Shown: positions 8,528 to 16,753 of the stretch, one piece after another | Layout: the number at the start of each line of letters is the position of its first letter | How positions within the stretch are numbered: the stretch's first letter is position 1 | Assembly: GCF_001189295.1 (NCBI RefSeq) | Contig: NZ_CP012159.1 | Span: 8,292,501-8,356,500 of the forward strand | Source: Chondromyces crocatus | GTDB taxonomy: Bacteria > Myxococcota_A > Polyangia > Polyangiales > Polyangiaceae | Reading direction: 5' to 3' | DNA length: 64,000 nucleotides | The notes under the pieces: model-generated | Told to the model about the DNA's origin: nothing | Databases searched by the model: none | The model's input: the letters and a program-made list of their open reading frames with translations, nothing else | Translations under genes and position numbers: made by a program

Positions 8528-9469
8528 ATGTCGTTCGATCCGTCGACGCTCTCTGCTCAGGCCAAGGCGAGTTACATCGCGGTAGGGAAGCACTACAGCT
8601 CACACGATACGGTGGCACAGGCCAATGCCACGCTGGCAGCGCTGGGGAAGCATGGGGCGGCGCTCGTCGACCATGGTTTCAGCGCTGCGGATGGTGACTT
8701 GCTCGCAGTGGCGCGGGATGCGTTGATCTCGGGAGAGGTGACGCGCACGGGGCAAATGGGGGTCATGCGTCAGGACCGGCTGGCGTATGGGGATGCGCTC
8801 CAGGAGGCGAAGGCGCAGCGGGAGTCGGCGCGGGCGGTGTTGCTCGCAGTGATGACGGTGCTCCGCGCAGCAGGGGCGGCGGAGGAGGTTCAGCGTCGGG
8901 TGACGACGACGCTGGGGCAGACGTCGCGGGTCCCGAAGGGGCGGGGGGAGGCGATGCTGCTGCACGCGCACCTCGGGTTGCTGCTGGCGACGTTCGAGGT
9001 GCCCGATGTGGCGGCGGCAGCGGCGTCACGCGGGGGGCCCGGGGTGGCGCTCGGGCTGGGGGCGGCGATGACGAAGCTCTCGGCAGGGCTGGAGCAGCGG
9101 CCGGCACGGCGAGGGCCGATCGAGGAGACGGAGTATCTGAACCTGCTCGATGGGATCGTGGTGACGCTGGCGCGGCAGGCGCGGCGCGCGGCACGGAATG
9201 CAGGGCGGGCGCTGGGGACGCCGGTGGTGAGGCAGGCGTTCGCGCTGCGGTTCCTGGATGGTCCGCCGAAGAGGAAGGGCGGGGTGAAGCCGCCGCGTGG
9301 GGCGATGGAGGCGATGAGCGGGGCGCTCGCGCAGGAGAAGGTCGAGGACGGGAGGAAGAGCGGTGAGATGGCGGCGTCGACGCGGAGGGAGGCCGAGGCG
9401 GCGGGGGTCAGTGCGCCGGTCTCGAGGCGGGAGACGGTGAGCATGGAGACGTCGAGCGAGCCTGCTTGA
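8528..9469 (+). CDS. Unknown protein, Ala/Arg-rich helical
   Basis: A 313-residue protein with no family I recognise. Residues 1-205 are predicted mostly helical and polar with Ala-rich stretches, without a signal peptide or membrane segment; it opens with 'FDPSTLSAQAKASYIAVGKHY'-like helical sequence. The last 60 residues are low-complexity, charged (Lys/Arg/Glu) and probably disordered. The ATG has a strong AGGAG seven bases upstream, which supports the start. It is flanked on both sides by repeat-rich spacers and appears monocistronic. Could be a lineage-specific family. Confidence 0.7.
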   Translation: MSFDPSTLSAQAKASYIAVGKHYSSHDTVAQANATLAALGKHGAALVDHGFSAADGDLLAVARDALISGEVTRTGQMGVMRQDRLAYGDALQEAKAQRESARAVLLAVMTVLRAAGAAEEVQRRVTTTLGQTSRVPKGRGEAMLLHAHLGLLLATFEVPDVAAAAASRGGPGVALGLGAAMTKLSAGLEQRPARRGPIEETEYLNLLDGIVVTLARQARRAARNAGRALGTPVVRQAFALRFLDGPPKRKGGVKPPRGAMEAMSGALAQEKVEDGRKSGEMAASTRREAEAAGVSAPVSRRETVSMETSSEPA

Positions 9470-9785
9470 GACGATGCGTCGAGGCGCGATGAGGGCGGCG
9501 CGATGAGCGCTCGATCGCGCTGAGATGAGATGAAGGGAGAGGTGGCGCCGGCGGGGTCCGAGGGTGGGGCCGTCGAGGGAGGCTGTACAGGCCTGGTCCT
9601 GAGCAGCTGATCCGTCAGTTCCCGCTGTCGCCAGCGTCTGCGCCACCGCCTCTCACTGTCATCGGCGTCTGCGCAACCGCCACCCTCACGTGATTCACGG
9701 TCCGTTGCGCGGACGCTACCCGCTCCACGCGCGCCACGCGCCTGCCCGCTGCGCAACTCCTCCCCTCAGCGGCCCTCGCGCTGCG

Positions 9786-9931
9786 TGCGCAACTCGACTC
9801 CCCTGCGCAACTCGACTCCCCTGCGCAACTCGACTCCCCTCCCCTGCGCAACTCGTCTCCCCTCCCCTGCGCAACTCGTCTCCCCTCCCCTGCGCAACTC
9901 GACTCCCCTCCCCTGCGCAACTCGTCTCCCC
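9786..9931. repeat. Seven-copy tandem array of 18/23-bp units
   Basis: Units begin at 9786, 9804, 9822, 9845, 9868, 9891 and 9914. The base unit is tgcgcaactcg(a/t)ctcccc (18 bp); four internal units carry a five-base extension (tcccc). A diverged eighth unit lies near 9758. Strong strand asymmetry (pyrimidine-rich top strand). Confidence 0.85.
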
Positions 9932-10042
9932 TGCGTCAGCTCTGCCGCCATGAAGTTGAAGGGCTGAAGCTCTTCTCCGTCACAGGGAGAAGGTTTGCCA
10001 TCCCAGGAAGGACGTCTTCGCCATCATCAGGGTGAAGGACTG

Positions 10043-10081
10043 CCATCACCCTGTGACGTCTCTGCCGTCACAGGGTGATGG
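10043..10081. terminator. Perfect 16-bp hairpin, possible terminator or structured RNA
   Basis: ccatcaccctgtgacg and its exact reverse complement are separated by a seven-base loop (tctctgc). No T-run follows on either strand, so it is not a textbook terminator. It lies about 570 bases after the unknown 313-residue protein gene and 265 bases before fbp; it could stop read-through or be a small repeat element. Confidence 0.4.
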
Positions 10082-10346
10082 GATGGAGGCGCCGCTGTCG
10101 GGGAGCGCGGGGCTGATGTCTGTGCGTTCGTGGGGCGAGGAGCGGGCGTCCGTTCTCGGTGCCATGCGCGTCCGGGAGGAGGGCGCATCCGTCTGCGGTC
10201 TGGGGGAGGTGGGAGCGGGGGTCAGGGGCTTCTGGTGTCGCTCCAGTTGAGAAGAGGCTCTGGATGGGCAATCCTCGGGGCAGAGTCATGGGATGGAAGC
10301 TGGTGGGGCGTGATGCATGCCTCTTCGAGGTTTCCTGAGGGACGAC

Positions 10347-11405
10347 ATGGGGACTGAACCGGAGGGTCGATTGACGCAGAGCTGGACTCAACCGCCCGCG
10401 GCTTCGCGCGTGGGGATCACGCTGGAGACCTACATTCTCGATGGGATGATGGGGTTCCCGGAGGCGACGGGGGCGTTCACGTCGCTGCTCAACCAGATCG
10501 GGCTGGCGGCGAAGCTGATCACGTCGAAGGTGCGGCGGGCCGGGCTGGCCAACATCCTGGGGTACACGGGGGAGACGAACGTCCAGGGGGAGCAGGTCCA
10601 GAAGCTGGATGAGGTGGCGAACGAGACGCTGCTCAGCTCTCTGGGGCGGCGAGGGCACTGCGCGGCGGTGGCGAGCGAGGAGCTGGAAGAGCCGCGGGTG
10701 CTGTCGACCGATCCGAGGGCGCGGTACGTGGTGGTGACGGATCCGCTGGATGGGTCGTCGAACATCGATGTGAACATCTCGATCGGGACGATCTTCGGGA
10801 TTCTGCGGAAGAAGGAGGACCGGGCGGGGGCTGAGGCGGCGGACTTTCTGAGGCCAGGGCGGGAGCTGCTGGCGGCGGGGTACGTGCTCTACGGGTCGTC
10901 GACGATGCTGGTGATCACGACGGGCGTGGGGGGGGTGCACGGGTTCACGTACGATCCGACGGTGGGGGAGTTCTTTCTGTCGCACGAGAACATCCGGATT
11001 CCTTCGGGGGGTGGGCTGTACTCGATCAACGAGGGGAACTCGGGGCGGTGGACGGAGGAGGTGCGGCGCTGGAATGCGTGGGTGAAGGAGGAGGACAAGG
11101 GGACGGGGCGGCCGTATGCATGCCGTTACGTGGGGTCGCTGGTGGCGGATGCGCATAGGACGCTGCTGAAGGGGGGGCTCTTCGCGTATCCGGCGGACAG
11201 GAAGAATCAGCGGGGAAAGCTGCGGTTGCTGTACGAGGCGAATCCGTTCGCGTTCGTGTTCGAGGCGGCCGGTGGGCGAGCGACGACGGGGAGTGAGCGG
11301 ATTCTCGACATCGAGCCGACGGAGCTTCATCAGCGGGTGCCGGTGGTGCTCGGGGGGACGGAGGAGGTGACGCTGTTCGAGGAGTTCATGCGCGGGAAGC
11401 GCTGA
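10347..11405 (+). CDS. fbp: Fructose-1,6-bisphosphatase class I
   Basis: A 352-residue cytoplasmic enzyme that hydrolyses fructose-1,6-bisphosphate to fructose-6-phosphate, the committed step of gluconeogenesis. The Mg-binding motif DPLDGSSNID is at 132-141; 'ASEELEEP' upstream supplies further metal ligands; 'VLYGSSTMLV' and 'KLRLLYEANPFAFVFEAAGG' contain substrate-binding residues of class I enzymes. Start ATG at 10347 is preferred because GAGGG lies six bases upstream; an ATG ten codons earlier is possible. Length fits the family (about 330-350). Confidence 0.95.
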   Translation: MGTEPEGRLTQSWTQPPAASRVGITLETYILDGMMGFPEATGAFTSLLNQIGLAAKLITSKVRRAGLANILGYTGETNVQGEQVQKLDEVANETLLSSLGRRGHCAAVASEELEEPRVLSTDPRARYVVVTDPLDGSSNIDVNISIGTIFGILRKKEDRAGAEAADFLRPGRELLAAGYVLYGSSTMLVITTGVGGVHGFTYDPTVGEFFLSHENIRIPSGGGLYSINEGNSGRWTEEVRRWNAWVKEEDKGTGRPYACRYVGSLVADAHRTLLKGGLFAYPADRKNQRGKLRLLYEANPFAFVFEAAGGRATTGSERILDIEPTELHQRVPVVLGGTEEVTLFEEFMRGKR

Positions 11406-11432
11406 ACTCGATGGGGGGGACGCGCGAGGGCA

Positions 11433-11500
11433 CGAGGCGCTGAGGTGGCCGAGGCGAGGTGGCCGAGGCGGTGGGGGCGCTGAGGCGCTGAGGCGCTGAG
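11433..11500. repeat. Short G-rich direct repeats between fbp and birA
   Basis: The convergent gap between fbp and birA consists largely of 'gaggcgctga' and 'gaggtggccgaggcg' copies. No clear terminator hairpin was found in it. Confidence 0.6.
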
Positions 11501-11509
11501 AAGGAAACG

Positions 11510-12328
11510 TCAGGAAGAGGGGTCGAGGCGTCCGTCGTAACGTACGCTGACCTCTCCGGCGGCGATCGCGCGGACCTCGCCGGTGTCGCGTCGGATGAGG
11601 AGGTGGCCCTCTGTGTCGATGCCGCAGGCGGTGCCGGAGAGGTCGCCGATCGCGACGTTGCGGCCGCGGAGCCAGTCGCGCTGGGCGAGTTCGTCGGCGA
11701 AGGCGCGGAGGCCTTCGCGTGCGAAGCGGTCGACGCTGTGGCCGAGGAGGGCGAGAAGCTCGGCGGCGAGTTCTTCGCGGGAGCGCTGGGCGCCGAGGAG
11801 GGCGAGGGAGGTGGCGCGGGCGGCGAGTTCGTCGGGGAAGCGCTGGGCGCTGACGTTGAGGCCGATGCCGACGACGAGGCTCTGGAGGGTGTCGCCTCGA
11901 ATCTGGCCTTCGACGAGGATGCCGGCGATCTTTCGGCCGTTCACGAGGACGTCGTTGGGCCATTTGACGGCAACGTGGGCTGCGGTGTCTTCGCGCGGGG
12001 CAAGGGCGCGTTCGACGAGGGTGGCGACGGCGAGGCCGCAGACGAGGGAGATGGGGGCGGCTGCGGTGGGGGGGACGCGAGGTCGGAGGACGACGGAGAG
12101 GTAGAGGTTCTCTCCAGGGGGGGAGTGCCAGCGGTGGCCGCCTCGGCCTCGGCCAGAGGTCTGTTCGTCGGCGAGGAAGGTGGCGCCCTGGGGGGCTCCG
12201 CGCGCGGCGGCCTGGCGGGCGTCGTCGCTGGTGGATCCGGTCTGGGCGAGGAGGGTGAGCGGGGTGCCGAGGGTGGCGCCGTGGCGGGCGAGGGCGTGGC
12301 GGAGGGCCGCTTCGTCCAGGAGGGTCAT
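11510..12328 (-). CDS. birA: Biotin--[acetyl-CoA-carboxylase] ligase
   Basis: A 272-residue enzyme that activates biotin as biotinyl-AMP and attaches it to the biotin carboxyl carrier protein. Motifs: 'TGSTSDDARQ' near residue 30, the adenylate-binding GRGRGGHRWHSPPG at about 59-72, 'KWPNDVLVNGRKIAGILVE' near 120-138 and 'GIGLNV' near 152. The C-terminal SH3-like domain is present (about 215-272). There is no N-terminal helix-turn-helix, so it is the non-repressor class. It is the last gene of the fabH-nadC-birA run, 48 bases after nadC; biotin ligase fits a fatty-acid synthesis context. Confidence 0.93.
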   Translation of the reverse strand: MTLLDEAALRHALARHGATLGTPLTLLAQTGSTSDDARQAAARGAPQGATFLADEQTSGRGRGGHRWHSPPGENLYLSVVLRPRVPPTAAAPISLVCGLAVATLVERALAPREDTAAHVAVKWPNDVLVNGRKIAGILVEGQIRGDTLQSLVVGIGLNVSAQRFPDELAARATSLALLGAQRSREELAAELLALLGHSVDRFAREGLRAFADELAQRDWLRGRNVAIGDLSGTACGIDTEGHLLIRRDTGEVRAIAAGEVSVRYDGRLDPSS

Positions 12329-12341
12329 GGGAGGTTGCGCG

Positions 12342-12395
12342 GGAGGGTCAGGAGAGGTCGAGGTCGTGAAGGAGGGTCAGGAGAGGTCGAGGTCG
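12342..12395. repeat. Direct repeat of the nadC 3' end
   Basis: A 25-bp sequence (12371-12395), covering the last codons and stop of nadC, is repeated exactly at 12342-12366, 29 bases away, in the nadC-birA gap. It looks like a recent short tandem duplication. Confidence 0.85.
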
Positions 12396-13249
12396 AGGGC
12401 GATGTCGGCGGCCTTGGCGGAGTGGGTGAGTGCGCCGACGCTGATGAGGTCGATGCCGGCTTCGGCGAGCTCGCGGATGCGTTCGAGGGTGATGCCGCCC
12501 GAGGCTTCGAGGAGGGGGCGGCGGTGCGGGATCTGGTGGACGCGGGCGACGGCGGTGCGGATGTCGTCGGTCTGGAAGTTGTCGAGGAGGATGATGTCGG
12601 CGCCGGCAGCGAGGGCTTCTTCGAGCTGGGGGAGGGAGTCGACTTCGACCTCGATGCGGGAGGTGTGGGGGGCGCGCTGGCGGGCGCGTTCGATGGCAAC
12701 GGTGATGCCGCCGGCGGCGATGATGTGGTTGTCCTTGATGAGGACGGCGCTGCCGAGGCTGTCACGGTGGTTGTGGGCGCCGCCGATGCGGACGGCGTAG
12801 CGTTCGAGCGCGCGGAGGCCCGGGGTGGTCTTGCGGGTGTCGGTGATGCGGACGGGGGAGCCAGGGGGGAGGGCGGCAACGTAGCGGTGGGCCTGGGTGG
12901 CGACGCCGCTCATGCGCTGGGTGAGGTTGAGGGCGACGCGCTCGGCGGTGAGGAGGGAGCGCGCGGGGCCGCGTACGGTCCACAGCTGGGCGCCTGTGTC
13001 GACGGGGGTGCCTTCGGGGATGTGGAGTTCGCCTTCGACGGCGGGGTCGACACGCTGGAAGACGCGCAAGAAGACGGCGCCTCCGCAGACGACGAGGGGC
13101 TTGCGCGCAACGGCGTGGGCGACGGCGCGGGCGCCTTCGTCGACGCAGGCTTCGGTGGTGAGATCACCGCCGGCGAGGTCTTCGTCGAGGACGCGGTCGA
13201 TGAGGGAGTCCAGCAGCCACGGAGCGAGCATCCCCGATCCGTATGTCAT
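12377..13249 (-). CDS. nadC: Nicotinate-nucleotide pyrophosphorylase (quinolinate phosphoribosyltransferase)
   Basis: A 290-residue enzyme that converts quinolinate and PRPP to nicotinate mononucleotide in de novo NAD synthesis. Visible NadC features: 'DLTTEACVDEG' near residue 30, 'ALNLTQRMSGVAT' near 110, 'ITDTRKTTPGLRALERYAVRIGG' region around 133-155 with the conserved Arg/Lys pair, 'NHRDSL' and 'LIKDNHI' near 160-175, 'EVEVDSL' and 'ASGGI' in the barrel. The ATG at 13249 is 25 bases after the fabH stop; ATG at 13231 would also serve. No nadA/nadB is nearby. Confidence 0.94.
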   Translation of the reverse strand: MTYGSGMLAPWLLDSLIDRVLDEDLAGGDLTTEACVDEGARAVAHAVARKPLVVCGGAVFLRVFQRVDPAVEGELHIPEGTPVDTGAQLWTVRGPARSLLTAERVALNLTQRMSGVATQAHRYVAALPPGSPVRITDTRKTTPGLRALERYAVRIGGAHNHRDSLGSAVLIKDNHIIAAGGITVAIERARQRAPHTSRIEVEVDSLPQLEEALAAGADIILLDNFQTDDIRTAVARVHQIPHRRPLLEASGGITLERIRELAEAGIDLISVGALTHSAKAADIALDLDLS

Positions 13250-13273
13250 CGGGGAGCAGCGGTCGACGGGGAT

Positions 13274-14272
13274 TCAGAAGCGGACGACGGCCGCTCCCCA
13301 GGTGTAGCCGCTGCCAAATGCGGCGAGGAGGGTGGTGGCGCCTTCGTGGAGGCGGCCTTCGGCCCAGGCTTCGCTGAGGCCGATGGGGATGGTGGCAGCG
13401 GTGGTGTTGCCGTAGCGCTCGATGTTGTGGACGACCTTGTCTTCAGGGAGGCCGAGCTTGCTGGCAACGAGCTGGTTGATGCGCATGTTCGCTTGATGAG
13501 GGACGAAGAGGTCGACGGCGCTCACGCCGAGGCCAGCCTTTTCGAGGACTTCGAGGGAGACTTCGGGCATTTTTTCGGTGGCCCAGCGGAAGACCTGTTT
13601 GCCGTTCATCCTCGGGAAGTGGTCGCCACGCTCCATCATCTCGGGGGTGAGTCGGGGGATGTGGCTGGAGGCAGGGGCCTGGAGCCAGAGGTCCTGTGCG
13701 CCAGCGCCGTCGGCGTGCAGGGCGATGGAGAGCAGGCCGCGTTCGTCGCCAGGGCTCTGGCCGATCAAGGCGGCGCCAGCGCCGTCGCCGAAGAGGACGG
13801 CGACGTCACGGCCGCGCTCGGAGAAGTCGAGGCCGGTGGAGTGGACCTCGGCGCCAACGACGAGGATGTTGCGGTAGGCGCCGGCGCGGACCCAGGCGTC
13901 GGCGATGCTGAGGCCGTAGAGGAAGCCCGAGCACTGGTTGCGGATGTCGAGCGCAGGGACGCCAGGGAGGCCGAGTTTGTGGCCGAGGAAGCAGCCGGAG
14001 CCCGGGAAGTTCACGTCGGGGCTGAGGGTGGCGAAGATGATCATGTCGACGTCTTCGACCTTGCGGCCGGCTCGTTCGACGGCCATGCGCGCCGCAGGGA
14101 CGGCGAGGTCGCTGGCGCCGGTGCCGCTCTCGGCGATGAAGCGGCGTTCACGGATGCCCGTGCGCTGCTGGATCCAGGCGTCACTCGTCGGCATCAGCCG
14201 AGCCAGATCGTCGTTGGTGACCACCTTGTCAGGGACGTGATGCCCTACCCCGAGGATTGCTGATCGCGGCAT
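13274..14272 (-). CDS. fabH: Beta-ketoacyl-ACP synthase III
   Basis: A 332-residue thiolase-fold enzyme that condenses acetyl-CoA (or another acyl-CoA primer) with malonyl-ACP to start fatty-acid synthesis. The catalytic triad is complete: Cys114 in NQCSGF, His259 in VPHQAN, Asn289 in RYGNTTAA. The length and the 'WIQQRTGIRERR' N-terminal motif are typical. ATG at 14272 is chosen because homology begins there; a GTG at 14326 would add 18 unlikely residues. No plsX, fabD or acpP adjoins it; instead it leads nadC and birA. In myxobacteria a stand-alone FabH may favour branched primers, but that is inference. Confidence 0.95.
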   Translation of the reverse strand: MPRSAILGVGHHVPDKVVTNDDLARLMPTSDAWIQQRTGIRERRFIAESGTGASDLAVPAARMAVERAGRKVEDVDMIIFATLSPDVNFPGSGCFLGHKLGLPGVPALDIRNQCSGFLYGLSIADAWVRAGAYRNILVVGAEVHSTGLDFSERGRDVAVLFGDGAGAALIGQSPGDERGLLSIALHADGAGAQDLWLQAPASSHIPRLTPEMMERGDHFPRMNGKQVFRWATEKMPEVSLEVLEKAGLGVSAVDLFVPHQANMRINQLVASKLGLPEDKVVHNIERYGNTTAATIPIGLSEAWAEGRLHEGATTLLAAFGSGYTWGAAVVRF

Positions 14273-14568
14273 GGGCGACCGGGTAGTCCGATGTTTGCGT
14301 CCAGGGAAGGTCGGATCGACCGACACAATGCGTCAGAGGCGTGCCAGACTGCAGGCGTTACGAGCCGGCGGTGGAGCTGCGCGGCTGCAGGGATGTCAGA
14401 ATTTCCTGTTGCACCCTCGGGCTCCTCCGACGTACCGCGACTTCACAAGACAAGCAGGCTGGACGTCCAGGAGGCCAACCGTGCCTTCCGGTCACACGAA
14501 ATCGACTGACGTCCGTCTACAAGCTTGTGAGACTCTCCCAGGACCTTCCCCACTCCCGACGGAATCCC

Positions 14569-16719
14569 ATGCGCCCGCAGGTCGGTCAGGTCATCAACAA
14601 CAAGTACCGTCTCGTCCGCCTCATCGGTGATGGGGGTATGGGGAGCGTCTACGAGGCGCGTCACGAGATGCTCGGGACGACGGTGGCGTTGAAGTTCCTC
14701 CACCCGGAGCTGTCGCGCCGTCAGGGGCTGGTGCAGCGCTTCCTGCAGGAGGCGCGGGTGTCGGCGCAGATCCAGAGCCCGCACGTGGTGCGGGTGAGCG
14801 ACGTCGATCAGAACAGCAGCGGGCAGGCGTTCATCGTGATGGAGTACTTGCAGGGGCGAACCCTGCAGACGCTCTACGAGGATCTGTACCGGGCTGGGCA
14901 GCAGCTGTCGTACGCGGACGCGCTCGAGCACTCGATGCAGATGCTCGAGGGGGTGGAGGCTGCGCATCGGGCCGGGGTGGTGCATCGGGATCTGAAGCCC
15001 GACAACGTGATGATCACGACGACGCCGCGGGGTGAGCCGCTGTTGAAGTTGCTCGATTTCGGCATCGCGAAGCTGAGGGTGACCGGTGAGCTGGAGCGTG
15101 GTCTGACCCGTCCCGGGGTGGTGATGGGGACGCCGGAGTACATGGCGCCAGAACAGGCTTACTCGGCGGACAAGGTCGATGGGCGGGCGGACATCTTCTC
15201 GATCGGGGTGATGGTCTTCGAGATGCTGGCGGGGCGGCGGCCGGTCGGTGGAGACGAGCCGCTGCAGATCGCGATGGCCTACCACTCGGGGCAGGTGTCG
15301 CAGTTGACGGACCTGGCGCCGCAGATTCCGCGCGAGCTGGCGGCGGCGGTGCATCGGGCGATCTCGCCTCGGCCAGAGGATCGGTTCCCGACGGTGGCGG
15401 CGCTGCGCGAGGCGATCGAGCCGTTCGCGAAGGCGGCGCGGGTGCCGTCGGCGCTGACGCCTCCGCCGCAGCAGGTGAGCCAGGCGCCGACGCCAGCGCC
15501 CGTGGTCGCCGCAGCCAAGGCGGCGGAGTCGCCAGCGCAGGGGGATGGTTCGGGTGACGCCAGCGCAGGGGCGGCGGCGAACCGGGCGGAGTCCGGTGAC
15601 GGGGGGAGCGGGTATCCGTCGGTTCCGAAGACGGTTCCGCCGGAGGAAGGCGGGGATTTCACGCCTCTCGGGAGCATGCTGCCCGCGACGACCGAGGCCA
15701 CGCCGCTGGCGATGCTGGGGAATCCGACGCCGCTGGGAGGGTTCTCGGCCAACGCGAGGGGGTCGGGGACGTCGGCGCTGTCGCCCGTGCCAGGGATGTC
15801 GGAGCCGCTGGTTCCCGTGGCGGCGCTGTCCGCGGTGCGGGAGAGTCCGGTGCTGCCTTCGACGGTGAGCGCGCCGCCTTATGCGCCGATGAACGGTGGG
15901 GCCGGCGGTACGATGTCGGCGTTCCCGATGGAGCCTCCGCAACGGCCGGGTGGGACGGCGGTCGGAGGGTCGCCGGCGTTCGCGCCAGGGAACCAGGGGC
16001 ATGGTGGCGCTCCGGCGTACGGGGGCGGGTATGGTCAGGGGCATCCGGCGGTGCATGCGCTGCCGGGGACGGCGTCGATGGCGCCGATGCCCTCGGCTGG
16101 GATGGCGGGGCAGCGCCACGGGAAGCGCTCGTCGGGTCCGCCGCTGATGCTGATCTTGCTCTCCGCGGCGGGGATCGCTGGTGCGGTGGTCGGCGGGGTC
16201 TACCTGGCCAATGAGCTCGGGAACGATCGGAGCAGCGGCCATCAGGAAGACCTGACGCCACCGACGCTGGGGCAGAGCCAGCAGGTGGAGGCGGAGACGC
16301 CGCAGGTGTCCACGCAGCCGACGATGACGTCGCCCACGCCGACGATCACGTCGCCTTCGGTGCCAGCGACGACGGCGCCGCCAGTCAGGACGACGACCAC
16401 CACGACCACCACGACCAGGCCACCGGCGACGACACCGACGACGCCGCCGACGGTCACGACGTCGACGACGACGACCACGACGACCACGACGACGACCACG
16501 ACGCCGCCGATCATCGTGATCCCGTCGACGCTTCCCACGACGCTGCCGACGTTCCCCGGCAACTGGCCGCTGCCGACGCCGACGCTTCACATCCCGACGT
16601 CGCCGAAGCCGCCGAACACGGCGCCGACGGCCACGTCGACGAGCACGTCGACGGGCACGTCGACGAGCACGGGTGGCGGAAGAAAGCCGATCAACTGGGG
16701 AATTCCGAAGAGCAACTGA
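14569..16719 (+). CDS. Transmembrane Ser/Thr protein kinase with Thr-rich outer tail
   Basis: A 716-residue Hanks-type kinase. The catalytic domain is at about 13-285: Gly-rich loop IGDGGMGSVYEA (19-30), ATP Lys42 in VALKF, catalytic HRDLKPDN (139-146), DFG (163-165) and APE (193-195). All catalytic residues are present. Residues 290-520 are an Ala/Pro/Gly-rich linker; one membrane helix at about 524-547; the outer tail (548-716) is dominated by Thr-Thr runs and Pro, ending in basic residues. There is no PASTA, TPR or other sensor domain. The ATG is chosen by alignment to the kinase fold; it is divergent from fabH across 296 bases. Followed by a gene with the same membrane/tail layout. Confidence 0.93.
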   Translation: MRPQVGQVINNKYRLVRLIGDGGMGSVYEARHEMLGTTVALKFLHPELSRRQGLVQRFLQEARVSAQIQSPHVVRVSDVDQNSSGQAFIVMEYLQGRTLQTLYEDLYRAGQQLSYADALEHSMQMLEGVEAAHRAGVVHRDLKPDNVMITTTPRGEPLLKLLDFGIAKLRVTGELERGLTRPGVVMGTPEYMAPEQAYSADKVDGRADIFSIGVMVFEMLAGRRPVGGDEPLQIAMAYHSGQVSQLTDLAPQIPRELAAAVHRAISPRPEDRFPTVAALREAIEPFAKAARVPSALTPPPQQVSQAPTPAPVVAAAKAAESPAQGDGSGDASAGAAANRAESGDGGSGYPSVPKTVPPEEGGDFTPLGSMLPATTEATPLAMLGNPTPLGGFSANARGSGTSALSPVPGMSEPLVPVAALSAVRESPVLPSTVSAPPYAPMNGGAGGTMSAFPMEPPQRPGGTAVGGSPAFAPGNQGHGGAPAYGGGYGQGHPAVHALPGTASMAPMPSAGMAGQRHGKRSSGPPLMLILLSAAGIAGAVVGGVYLANELGNDRSSGHQEDLTPPTLGQSQQVEAETPQVSTQPTMTSPTPTITSPSVPATTAPPVRTTTTTTTTTRPPATTPTTPPTVTTSTTTTTTTTTTTTTPPIIVIPSTLPTTLPTFPGNWPLPTPTLHIPTSPKPPNTAPTATSTSTSTGTSTSTGGGRKPINWGIPKSN

Positions 16720-16753
16720 CCGTAGCCGTCAACGGGGCTACGATGGACGACCC

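Larger units (their letters stand above)
9470..10346. other. Gene-free spacer with repeats and a perfect hairpin
   Basis: 877 bases between two plus-strand genes. It contains a CT-rich tandem array (9786-9931), related imperfect elements of the form 'ccgtcacaggg' at about 9978 and 10064, and a perfect 16-bp hairpin (10043-10081). No supported coding region. The fbp ribosome-binding site lies at its end. Confidence 0.55.

Noticed and set aside
7934-8593. Repeat-encoded peptides (FAASLPE or REARRKL heptads)
   Set aside because: Both strands are open only because the repeat unit is a multiple of three; no ribosome-binding site or flanking domain.
11603-14263. 886-residue plus-strand frame opposite birA-nadC-fabH
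   Set aside because: Gly/Asp/Glu-rich shadow with no start signal; all three opposite genes have complete catalytic motifs.
14443-16590. 715-residue minus-strand frame opposite the kinase
   Set aside because: Arg-rich shadow; the plus-strand kinase has all catalytic residues.
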